Source: Spirochaetia bacterium | GTDB taxonomy: Bacteria; Spirochaetota; Spirochaetia; Treponematales; Breznakiellaceae | Reading direction: 5' to 3' | DNA length: 5,739 nucleotides | NCBI GenBank assembly: GCA_025997655.1 | Contig: BNUW01000146.1 | Span: forward strand, 1 to 5,739 | Shown: piece after piece, positions 1-5,377 of the stretch | Position numbering within the stretch: position 1 is the first letter of the stretch | Layout of the letters: each line of letters starts with the position of its first letter | Program-made: the position numbers and the translations under genes | The notes under the pieces: model-generated | Told to the model about the DNA's origin: nothing | Seen by the model: only the letters and a program-made list of their open reading frames with translations | The model's database searches: none

Positions 1-23
1 CACACTCTTTCCCTACACGACGC
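1..23 (+). other. Illumina adapter contamination at contig end
   Basis: Bases 2-23 match, without a mismatch, the well-known Illumina universal adapter segment that begins ACACTCTTTCCC and ends ACACGACGC. In the adapter the next bases would be TCTTCCGATCT; here bases 24-34 agree at only 7 of 11 positions, and from base 24 the sequence reads as a canonical SDR protein. The adapter therefore ends at or near base 23. It is open in the reading frame of the downstream gene, so automated calls would extend that gene through it and add a false N-terminal stretch. This is not biological sequence. It also implies that the window start is a contig end. Confidence 0.92.
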
Positions 24-464
24 AATACCGATATCGCATGGTGCATTCAGGGTGCGCACCCCAGCATGGTCAAGGCCGGTCAGGGGGGCAAGATCATTAA
101 CTTCTCCTCCAAGAGCGGAAAGACCGGTTCTTCCCTGATGACCCCCTACTCATCCGCCAAGGGCGCCATCATCGCCCTGACCCAATCCCTGGCCTATGAA
201 TATGCGGGGCACAAAATCAACATCAACTGTATCTGCCCCGGCATTACCGACGCAACCGGTGTATGGGGGGAGGTGAGCAAGGGGTATACGGAAAATCTCA
301 AACTTCCCCGGGAGGAGGTGATCAAGAAGTTTACCGCCAAGGTGCCCCTGGGCCGGCTGACGGATATCAACGATGTGGTGGACTATGTATTTTTTCTCAC
401 CGTCTCGGGAGACTACTGTACCGGCCAGGCGATCAATATTTCCGGCGGCCGGGAAATGCACTAA
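24..464 (+). CDS. Short-chain dehydrogenase/reductase, C-terminal part (5' truncated)
   Basis: NAD(P)-dependent cytosolic oxidoreductase of the classical SDR family; only the last 146 residues are present, where about 250 are usual. The Rossmann start (TGxxxGxG, NNAG) is missing because the contig ends. Counting from the codon at 24, Asn1, Ser29, Tyr42 and Lys46 form the complete catalytic tetrad. Their spacings (28, 13, 4) equal those of E. coli FabG N110/S138/Y151/K155, which shows genuine sequence starts at base 24. Also visible are GGKIINFSS, the YSSAK active site, the ICPG cofactor-loop motif and the C-terminal TGQAINISGG. The region after ICPG (GITDATGVWGEV) resembles acetoin/butanediol and polyol dehydrogenases more than FabG, but the substrate cannot be fixed. 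The ATG at 66 is an internal methionine (Met15), not the start. The gene lies 26 bases upstream of deoC on the same strand, so the two are probably cotranscribed. Confidence 0.88.
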   Translation, partial: NTDIAWCIQGAHPSMVKAGQGGKIINFSSKSGKTGSSLMTPYSSAKGAIIALTQSLAYEYAGHKININCICPGITDATGVWGEVSKGYTENLKLPREEVIKKFTAKVPLGRLTDINDVVDYVFFLTVSGDYCTGQAINISGGREMH

Positions 465-476
465 ACCCGCGGGTCC

Positions 477-482
477 AAGGAG
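477..482 (+). promoter_or_regulatory. Shine-Dalgarno site setting the deoC start
   Basis: AAGGAG lies 8 bases before the ATG at 491. The frame stays open far upstream, inside the SDR gene, but no other candidate start has a comparable site. This fixes the start at 491 and keeps the whole N-terminal helix and linker in the protein. Confidence 0.85.
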
Positions 483-490
483 CATCAACA

Positions 491-586
491 ATGGACTTTA
501 ACGAGATTGTAACAAAAGCAATTCGGGATGTGTTGGGCAATGGCGCCGCAGCTGCGGCCCCGGCGGCGATTACCGGCAAGGCCGGG
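491..586 (+). other. Putative encapsulation peptide plus linker of DeoC
   Basis: Residues 1-16 (MDFNEIVTKAIRDVLG) form a predicted amphipathic helix. F3, I6, V7, A10, I11, V14 and L15 recur at i+3/i+4 and make one hydrophobic face, with D2, E5, K9, R12 and D13 on the other. A low-complexity linker (residues 16-32) of Gly, Ala and Pro leads to the barrel. This is the standard build of encapsulation peptides on microcompartment enzymes such as PduP, PduD and EutC. The pattern is seen in the sequence; the targeting role is inferred, and no shell gene lies in this window. Confidence 0.6.
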
Positions 587-1240
587 TATGATCCCAGTTA
601 TGCTCAGTACATGGATCATACGGTGCTGAAACCCGAGACGGTAAAGGCTACCCTGAAAAAGTTCTGTGACGAGGCGAAGGAATATCACTTTGCCAGTGTC
701 TGCGTAAACCCCGCCAACGTGGCCTATGTGGCCGGCCAGCTCCGGGGCAGCGGGGTAAAGACTTGTTCCGTCATAGGTTTCCCCCTGGGCGCCAACACAT
801 CCACGATAAAAGCTGCGGAGGCCGCCGAGGCGCTCAAAAATGGAGCCGAGGAAAACGATATGGTGATCAATATCGGCGCCCTCAAGGATAAGGACTACGA
901 ACTGGTATACAACGATATCCTTGGGGTGGTAAAAGCTTCTCATCCCAAGGCCATTGTAAAGGTCATTATCGAAACCAGCGCCCTTACGGATGAGGAAAAG
1001 GTGGCGGCCTGCGCTCTGGCCAAACAGGCGGGGGCGGATTTCGTCAAAACTTCCTCCGGATTCGGTGCCGGGGGCGCCACCGTGGAGGATGTGCGGCTTA
1101 TGAAACGGACCGTGGGCGATGGCATACGGGTCAAGGCATCCACGGGGATCAACGATCGCAAGATCTGCGACGAAATGCTCAAGGCTGGGGCTACACGCAT
1201 GGGAACCAGCAAGGGGATACGTATCGTTAAGGATGAGTAG
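491..1240 (+). CDS. deoC: Deoxyribose-phosphate aldolase (DERA) with N-terminal targeting-like extension
   Basis: Class I aldolase that cleaves 2-deoxyribose 5-phosphate to glyceraldehyde 3-phosphate and acetaldehyde; 249 residues. The TIM-barrel part begins near residue 38 (YMDHTVLKPE). Seen motifs: SVCVNP (69-74), VIGFPLGAN (94-102), NDMVINIGALK with Asp123 (E. coli D102 equivalent), FVKTSSGFG with Schiff-base Lys186 (E. coli K167) and VKASTG with Lys215 (E. coli K201). All three catalytic residues are present. Residues 1-37 are extra compared with compact bacterial DeoC proteins: an amphipathic helix (about 2-16) plus an Ala/Pro/Gly linker (16-32), as in microcompartment cargo. The phosphate-binding end is unusual: the GGIR stretch that normally follows the catalytic lysine reads TGIN (218-221), and Lys241 replaces a Ser/Ala after GTS. 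The gene follows the SDR by 26 bases and is closed by a hairpin. The DERA family is certain; the exact substrate and the cell location are inference. Confidence 0.95.
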   Translation: MDFNEIVTKAIRDVLGNGAAAAAPAAITGKAGYDPSYAQYMDHTVLKPETVKATLKKFCDEAKEYHFASVCVNPANVAYVAGQLRGSGVKTCSVIGFPLGANTSTIKAAEAAEALKNGAEENDMVINIGALKDKDYELVYNDILGVVKASHPKAIVKVIIETSALTDEEKVAACALAKQAGADFVKTSSGFGAGGATVEDVRLMKRTVGDGIRVKASTGINDRKICDEMLKAGATRMGTSKGIRIVKDE

Positions 1241-1250
1241 AAAGCGCCAT

Positions 1251-1288
1251 AGGGGGCTGTCCGGAAAAGACTTCCCGGACAGCCCCTT
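1251..1288 (+). terminator. Strong hairpin after deoC, probable terminator
   Basis: A perfect 12-bp inverted repeat (GGGGCTGTCCGG at 1253-1264, CCGGACAGCCCC at 1275-1286) encloses a 10-base loop and can be extended by a G-U and an A-U pair. It starts 10 bases after the deoC stop and lies before the exonuclease promoter. No real U-tract follows (TTGCATGG), so it is not a textbook intrinsic terminator. It may instead act as a 3' mRNA-stabilising structure or work with Rho. Confidence 0.55.
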
Positions 1289-1333
1289 GCATGGAGAAAA
1301 TTAACGGTCATTTCAAAAAACACTCCCTTTTAC

Positions 1334-1362
1334 TTGCAGATCAATGGCCGATAGCTTAGAAT
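1334..1362 (+). promoter_or_regulatory. Candidate sigma-70 promoter of the exonuclease gene
   Basis: TTGCAG (1334-1339) and TAGAAT (1357-1362) are separated by 17 bases. The -10 box matches consensus at 5 of 6 positions, the -35 box at only 3 of 6. Transcription would begin near 1369, giving a leader of about 10 bases, which fits the lack of a Shine-Dalgarno site before the ATG at 1379. Confidence 0.4.
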
Positions 1363-1378
1363 TAGCAGAATAGTACGC

Positions 1379-1936
1379 ATGAATTTTATAGCCATAGATT
1401 TTGAGACTGCGAAATATTCCCGGGAGAGCGCCTGTGCGGTGGGGCTGGTAAGGTTCTGTGACGGGGAAGCCCGGGAAAGTTTCTATTCCCTGATACGTCC
1501 GCCCATTCTCTACATCCGTCCGGATTTTACGGACATCCATGGCATTACGGTTGATGATGTTGAGGATGCTCCCACCTTTGAGGAGCTCTGGGAAACCGAC
1601 ATACTGCCCTTCATTGGTGATTTGCCCCTGGCGGCCCACAATGCCCCCTTTGACATGGGGATATTGCAGGCGGTATTGGAATGGTATGAATTGCCGATCC
1701 CCGCTCTGAATTATTTTTGTACCCTGATGTTGTCCAGAAATGTCTGGCCCCGCCTTAAATCCCACAGCCTTCCTAACCTTGGAGCCCACTTCGGCATAGA
1801 GTACGAAGCCCACAATGCCCTGGACGATGCCCATACCTGCGGGGATATTGCCTGCCTCGCGGCACAGAAAACCGGCAGCGCCGATCTGAAGAGCCTGCTC
1901 CATGCCGCACGGGTGGGGATGAAGGTACTGGCGTAG
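1379..1936 (+). CDS. DEDDh-family 3'-5' exonuclease (DnaQ / Pol III epsilon-like)
   Basis: A 185-residue stand-alone exonuclease domain that should remove nucleotides from DNA or RNA 3' ends using two metal ions. All five DEDDh residues are visible: Asp7 and Glu9 in IDFET (Exo I), Asp92 in AHNAPFD (Exo II), and His145 and Asp150 in HNALDDA (Exo III). The DIHGIT stretch (52-57) is also typical of the family. There are no helicase, BRCT or GIY-YIG additions, so the whole protein is one domain, as in many small proofreading-like exonucleases of unknown cellular target. The ATG at 1379 is chosen because an in-frame stop lies 25 bases upstream and no other start fits; no clear Shine-Dalgarno precedes it. 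It is separated from deoC by a hairpin and is convergent with aspS, so it is probably monocistronic. It could act in repair, RNA turnover or nucleotide scavenging; the sequence does not decide. Confidence 0.88.
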   Translation: MNFIAIDFETAKYSRESACAVGLVRFCDGEARESFYSLIRPPILYIRPDFTDIHGITVDDVEDAPTFEELWETDILPFIGDLPLAAHNAPFDMGILQAVLEWYELPIPALNYFCTLMLSRNVWPRLKSHSLPNLGAHFGIEYEAHNALDDAHTCGDIACLAAQKTGSADLKSLLHAARVGMKVLA

Positions 1937-1941
1937 TGTTC

Positions 1942-3267
1942 CTACGGCGTAACCCGTTTCCTGTCCCTCGGGAATAAGCTCGCTTCCTTCACATTGGCCA
2001 GCCCCAGCAGTTTTTGTGTAAGCCGCTCGCAGCCGATGGCAAAACCGCCGTGGGGGGGGCAGCCGTACTTTAAGAGCGCCTGGTAGTTTTCCATATCTTC
2101 CGGTTTGAGGCCGAACCGGGGGAGCACCTCCAGAAAGGCATTGTAGTCGTGCTGGCGTTTCCCGCCGGTGGTGATCTCCAGGCCCCGGAAGAGGCAGTCG
2201 AAGCTCATGGTGGAGGCGGCTTTCCCGTCACCCAAGTCCAGTGGATAGGTGTAGAAGGGCCGGTGCCGCCGGGGGAACTGGTTTACAAAAATCAGCTCAA
2301 TACCGTGTTCCCGGCCCGCCCAGGCGCAGAGAAACCGTTCCGCCTCGGGGTTGATGTCGAAGATTTTGCCGCCCCCACTTTTACTTTTTGCCGCCTCACC
2401 GGTGGCGATGGTCATGGCCTCGTCGTAGGGAATCGTGGGGGCCCTGGCTACCAGGGCGGGGTCGGGAACGGTGGAACCCCAGGCGGCCACATCGTTACTG
2501 TTTTTGCGGATCACTTCCTCAAAGATATGGGCCAGGAGCCCCTTTTCCAGTTCGATAAGGTCCTTCTCGGATTCGATAAACCCCATCTCCACATCCAGGG
2601 AAACGTATTCGTTCAGGTGCCGGGGGGTGTCGTGTTTCTCCGCCCGGTAGGCCGGGGCAATTTCGAAGACCCGTTCCAGGCCGCTTGCAACCATGGTCTC
2701 CTTGTAGTACTGGGGGGACTGGGCCAGGCAGACCTTCCGGTCAAAGTATTCCACCTCGAAAAGTTCGGTGCCCCCCTCGGTACCCCCCGCCACCAGTTTA
2801 CTGGTTTTTACTTCCGTAAAGTCCTGTCCCCGAAGGTATGCTGCGAAAGCTTCAATGATGGTGGCCTGGACTTTGAAGATGGAACGGATCTTCGGGTTCC
2901 GCAGTGATAGTGTGCGGTTATCCAGGATCGATTCCAGCCCGGTCTTGGTCACATCGGCGTTCACCTGGTAGGGCAGGTCCGGGGCCGCCCGGCTGATAAC
3001 TTCCAGGGAAGTCACCCGGAGTTCCGCTCCGCCGGGGGCCTTTTCGTTTGCCGCCGGTGTGCCCCTGGCGGTGATCACCGATTCCAGGGTCAGGTCGGGT
3101 TTTTCCTGTAGCACAAGCTGTAACAGACCGGAGCGGTCCCGGAGTATCACAAAGGTGATGCCCCCCAGTTCCCGTATGCGGTGTACCCAGCCGGAGACTT
3201 CGACAGAACTTTGTTCTGATTCACCGACAACCTTGCTTTCCAGTATATCTTTTGCTAATACGCGCAT
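1942..3267 (-). CDS. aspS: Aspartyl-tRNA synthetase, archaeal type, predicted non-discriminating
   Basis: Class IIb tRNA ligase that charges tRNA with aspartate in the cytosol; 441 residues, close to archaeal-type AspRS (about 430-440) and much shorter than the bacterial type (about 590, with a GAD insertion). An N-terminal OB-fold anticodon domain (about 1-100, VSGWVHRIRELGG) precedes the catalytic core. The core shows TEGGTELF (163-170), AQSPQ (182-186), motif 2 YRAEKHDTPRHLNE (207-220) and motif 3 GGFAIGCERL (407-416); it ends with LFPRDRKRVTP, which separates AspRS from AsnRS. His29 and Pro78 stand where the discriminating Thermococcus enzyme has W26 and K85, so this enzyme probably also charges tRNA-Asn and would need the GatCAB amidotransferase. 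The motif 1 proline is replaced by Ser156. It is transcribed alone, convergent with the exonuclease and divergent from the hydrolase. Start ATG at 3267-3265 with AGGGG 7 bases upstream. Confidence 0.95.
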   Translation of the reverse strand: MRVLAKDILESKVVGESEQSSVEVSGWVHRIRELGGITFVILRDRSGLLQLVLQEKPDLTLESVITARGTPAANEKAPGGAELRVTSLEVISRAAPDLPYQVNADVTKTGLESILDNRTLSLRNPKIRSIFKVQATIIEAFAAYLRGQDFTEVKTSKLVAGGTEGGTELFEVEYFDRKVCLAQSPQYYKETMVASGLERVFEIAPAYRAEKHDTPRHLNEYVSLDVEMGFIESEKDLIELEKGLLAHIFEEVIRKNSNDVAAWGSTVPDPALVARAPTIPYDEAMTIATGEAAKSKSGGGKIFDINPEAERFLCAWAGREHGIELIFVNQFPRRHRPFYTYPLDLGDGKAASTMSFDCLFRGLEITTGGKRQHDYNAFLEVLPRFGLKPEDMENYQALLKYGCPPHGGFAIGCERLTQKLLGLANVKEASLFPRDRKRVTP

Positions 3268-3274
3268 AATTTCG

Positions 3275-3314
3275 CCCCTGTTTGATACAATTTTCTTGAG
3301 TGTAGCAATTTATA
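3275..3314 (-). promoter_or_regulatory. aspS leader: candidate -10 box and Shine-Dalgarno
   Basis: Read on the minus strand, TATAAA (3314-3309) is a 5-of-6 match to a -10 box, without a convincing -35 box 16-18 bases before it. AGGGG (3279-3275) lies 7 bases before the aspS ATG and is a plausible ribosome binding site. An alternative promoter, TTGCTA with TATCAA nearer the gene, has only a 15-base spacer. The ribosome site is likelier than the promoter. Confidence 0.4.
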
Positions 3315-3344
3315 GGGGAAGATTAAATCCCCCTGTTCGATAAC

Positions 3345-3357
3345 TTGACCGCGTCAA
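3345..3357 (+). repeat. Small palindrome overlapping the hydrolase -35 box (possible operator)
   Basis: TTGAC-CGC-GTCAA is a perfect 5-bp inverted repeat with a 3-base centre. Its left arm is the -35 box of the hydrolase promoter, so a bound dimeric regulator would block transcription. The arms resemble CRP/FNR-family half-sites of the TTGAC type, but those usually have a 4-base centre. Part of the symmetry could be chance. Confidence 0.35.
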
Positions 3358-3373
3358 AAAGAGGGTTTATACT
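3345..3373 (+). promoter_or_regulatory. Sigma-70-type promoter of the alpha/beta hydrolase
   Basis: TTGACC (3345-3350), a 17-base spacer and TATACT (3368-3373) each match consensus at 5 of 6 positions with ideal spacing. The predicted start of transcription is near 3380. This rules out the upstream TTG (3345) and ATG (3375) as start codons, because they would lie in or before the promoter. Confidence 0.75.
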
Positions 3374-3386
3374 AATGGGCAAATTA

Positions 3387-3392
3387 GGGAGG
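3387..3392 (+). promoter_or_regulatory. Shine-Dalgarno site setting the hydrolase start
   Basis: GGGAGG ends 6 bases before the ATG at 3399 and is the only good ribosome site in this leader. It selects 3399 over the longer in-frame openings at 3345 and 3375. Confidence 0.85.
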
Positions 3393-3398
3393 TATACT

Positions 3399-4328
3399 AT
3401 GGGATTGCAGGAACTGAGTTTTCCGTCTTATAACGGAAGGGATACGGTTAAAGCGTGGGTGTATAGTCCGATTCGGAAGCCGAAGGCCATTGTACAGGTG
3501 GTCCACGGTCTTCTGGAACATTCCCGGCGATATCTGTACCTTATTCTCAAGCTGAACGAAGCGGGATTTGTGGTCTGTGCCGACGATCATGTGGGGCACG
3601 GCAAAACCGCCGCCGATTCCGATACCTGGGGGGATTACGGCGACAAGGGGTATATCACCACCACGGAGGACGAGAACAGCCTCCATGACCTGGTTGTTAA
3701 AGCTCATTCCGGACTGCCCTTTATTGTATTCGGACACAGTTGGGGTTCCATGATTGCCCGGAGTTTCGCCGCCCGTTACGGCACGCTGCTCAGCGGCATG
3801 GTTCTCTGCGGTACCTGCGGCGTTATGGATGCCTTTAATTCCGTAGCAAAGGAATTAAAGGCCCTGGTCGACGCCGGGAAGGGCGGCGAACGGGACCCGC
3901 AGTATCTGGGCAGAATGTTCGAGGGTTGGACCAGCCGTTATGAAAAGGTGATAAGCCCCAACGATTGGGTTTCCGCAGACCCCGATATCGTTGCGGACCT
4001 TGCCGTCGATGCCTTCCATAATCACTACCAATTGCCCACTAATCAGGCAAACTACGATCTGATTGCATTGGTGGAGGCCATTACCGGTCCCCAGTGGGCG
4101 GCTAAGGTTCCCCGGGATCTTCCCGTATATAATATCGCCGGGGATCAGGACCCGGTGGGAAACTACGGCGAAGGAGTTTATGCGGCTGCCAACTGGCTCG
4201 CCACTACGGGCCACAAACGGGTCACGACAAAGCTCTACTCCGGACACCGGCATGAAATCCACAATGACCGGGATATCCGGGAGGAAGTCACCGACGGGAT
4301 CATCAGCTTTATCAATAGTATCCTGTAA
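3399..4328 (+). CDS. Alpha/beta hydrolase, monoacylglycerol lipase / serine aminopeptidase S33 group
   Basis: A 309-residue serine hydrolase, probably a cytosolic lysophospholipase or monoacylglycerol-lipase-like esterase; there is no signal peptide or membrane segment. The oxyanion motif VVHGLLEHSRRY (34-45) is the hallmark of the Hydrolase_4 family (compare HGxxEHxxRY in monoglyceride lipases). DDHVGHGKT (62-70) follows, then the nucleophile elbow GHSWGS with Ser114. The acid is most likely Asp251 in AGDQDPVG, and the base His285 in GHRHEIHN. The stretch between residues about 140 and 230 forms the lid region, which sets substrate choice and is not diagnostic here. The start is set by the Shine-Dalgarno site and promoter described separately. 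The gene has its own promoter, and no terminator is seen in the 65 bases before the ABC-transporter gene, so some read-through into that operon is possible. The family is certain; the natural substrate is unknown. Confidence 0.9.
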   Translation: MGLQELSFPSYNGRDTVKAWVYSPIRKPKAIVQVVHGLLEHSRRYLYLILKLNEAGFVVCADDHVGHGKTAADSDTWGDYGDKGYITTTEDENSLHDLVVKAHSGLPFIVFGHSWGSMIARSFAARYGTLLSGMVLCGTCGVMDAFNSVAKELKALVDAGKGGERDPQYLGRMFEGWTSRYEKVISPNDWVSADPDIVADLAVDAFHNHYQLPTNQANYDLIALVEAITGPQWAAKVPRDLPVYNIAGDQDPVGNYGEGVYAAANWLATTGHKRVTTKLYSGHRHEIHNDRDIREEVTDGIISFINSIL

Positions 4329-4340
4329 CTAATCCGGTTG

Positions 4341-4370
4341 TTGACAGGCCCCGGAACCCTTTGGTATCAT
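4341..4370 (+). promoter_or_regulatory. Strong sigma-70-type promoter of the sugar ABC operon
   Basis: A perfect -35 box TTGACA (4341-4346), an 18-base spacer and TATCAT (4365-4370, 5 of 6) lie 24 bases before the start codon. The leader would be about 17 bases. No clear operator palindrome, CRE-like site or riboswitch is visible. Confidence 0.8.
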
Positions 4371-4380
4371 AAAACGTATT

Positions 4381-4387
4381 GGAGGAG
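4381..4387 (+). promoter_or_regulatory. Shine-Dalgarno site setting the binding-protein start
   Basis: GGAGGAG ends 6 bases before the ATG at 4394. An in-frame TTG at 4379 overlaps this site and would put five residues ahead of the signal peptide, so it is rejected as the start. Confidence 0.88.
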
Positions 4388-4393
4388 ACTAAA

Positions 4394-5359
4394 ATGAAGG
4401 GAAGAAAAAGTGTATTCGGGTTATTTGTCCTTGTGGTGGTAATGGGGACCCTGTTGCTTGGCTGTAAAAAGACAGATAGTAACCAAATAACGGTGGGATT
4501 GGCCCTTTCGGGGATTCAAACCAATTCAATATTCATCGACATGAGAAGGGCTATTGAAGCAAAGTGTGAAAAAGAAGGCTGGAAGCTGATTGCGGCGGAT
4601 CTTCTTGAAGGCCCTCCCAAGATGATAACTTTCCTGGAAAATTGTATCAACGCCAAGGCAAAGATAATTATCTACCAGAACATTGCCGAGGACGCCTACG
4701 TTGATTTGCTCCAGCGGGCAAAGGATCAGGGCGCCATCCTTGGCTCCTATGATAACCCCACCACGGTTGCCCAGTACACCAGCCTTGCTTCCAATTTTGA
4801 GTTGGGGCGCGCCATAGGCCGGGAATGCGGGAAATGGGTGGAGGCTAATCCGGGGAGTAAAAAGGCGGCTATCTGCGGCTATTCCCTGCTGGACTTTTTG
4901 GTGGTCCGCGAGCAGGGGATGCGGGCCGGGTTTGCCGAGACCTGCCCCTCCGGCCAGATTGTCATATCCGTGGATGCCGGTTTTGTTCAGCAGGGCGTAG
5001 CGGCGGGTGAAAATTTCCTCCAGGCCTATCCGGATCTTCAGGCCGTAATGGGCATCAATGATTCGGGTCCCGTGGGTGTCTGGGAAGCCTACAAAGCGGC
5101 GGGGATGAGTTTTGAGAAAAACCATGTCGGTCTTTTCGGCTGTGACGCCAGTGAAGACGCCCTTAGGGCGCTTCGGGCCAATGATATGTTCCTTTGTACT
5201 ATTAACTTGGATGTGGTGAATCAGGTGGTACAGTTATTTGATCGCTGTATGCGGATGGCCCAGACCGGTGTTTACGAAGCGGACCAGGCGGAAGTGACCT
5301 TCCCCATGCAGGCTATCTACCTTGAAAACATCGATGACGTTGGGAAATTAGTATTGTAA
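4394..5359 (+). CDS. Sugar ABC transporter substrate-binding lipoprotein (CUT2 / RbsB-like)
   Basis: A 321-residue extracytoplasmic binding protein that captures a sugar and hands it to the membrane transporter. It has a lipoprotein signal: basic MKGRK, a hydrophobic stretch (6-22) and the lipobox LLGC with Cys24 as the lipidated residue, so the mature protein is membrane-anchored. From residue 32 (ITVGLALSG) it follows the periplasmic-binding-protein type 1 fold of RbsB/MglB-like proteins. LAxSxxxNS in the first strand, the REQGMRAGF region, YPDLQAVMGINDSGPVG (matching the HPDVQAVFAQND stretch of RbsB) and VGLFGCDAS are in the expected order. The mature part has eight further cysteines, unusual for an exported protein. 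The ATPase gene follows after 18 bases, so they form an operon. Ribose, galactose, xylose or autoinducer-2-like ligands are all possible; the ligand cannot be read from the sequence. Confidence 0.9.
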   Translation: MKGRKSVFGLFVLVVVMGTLLLGCKKTDSNQITVGLALSGIQTNSIFIDMRRAIEAKCEKEGWKLIAADLLEGPPKMITFLENCINAKAKIIIYQNIAEDAYVDLLQRAKDQGAILGSYDNPTTVAQYTSLASNFELGRAIGRECGKWVEANPGSKKAAICGYSLLDFLVVREQGMRAGFAETCPSGQIVISVDAGFVQQGVAAGENFLQAYPDLQAVMGINDSGPVGVWEAYKAAGMSFEKNHVGLFGCDASEDALRALRANDMFLCTINLDVVNQVVQLFDRCMRMAQTGVYEADQAEVTFPMQAIYLENIDDVGKLVL

Positions 5360-5377
5360 TTGCCAAGAGGGAAGCAC

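Noticed and set aside
263..490. Open frame upstream of and continuous with deoC
   Set aside because: It overlaps the conserved SDR coding sequence in another frame, shows no family resemblance, and lacks a ribosome site; AAGGAG at 477 fixes the start at 491.
1241..1378. Small RNA or riboswitch between deoC and the exonuclease
   Set aside because: Apart from the hairpin and one promoter candidate, I see no conserved riboswitch core or second stem in these 138 bases.
2052..2059. Run of eight G (eight C in aspS) as a possible frameshift or slippage site
   Set aside because: The aspS frame is intact through it and it encodes the conserved CPPHGG stretch, so it is ordinary coding sequence.
2149..2907. 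252-residue open frame antisense to aspS
   Set aside because: A shadow of GC-rich codons in a fully conserved gene on the other strand; the translation is low-complexity Gly/Pro-rich with no recognisable motif.
3315..3332. GGGGA-8-TCCCC inverted repeat between the divergent promoters
   Set aside because: Only 5 bp per arm, overlapping the upstream edge of the candidate aspS -10 box; too short to call an operator or terminator without conservation evidence.
3345..3398. Longer hydrolase start at TTG 3345 or ATG 3375
   Set aside because: The TTG is the -35 box and the ATG lies before the predicted transcription start. The ATG at 3399 has a GGGAGG ribosome site at ideal spacing and begins where the family's homology begins.
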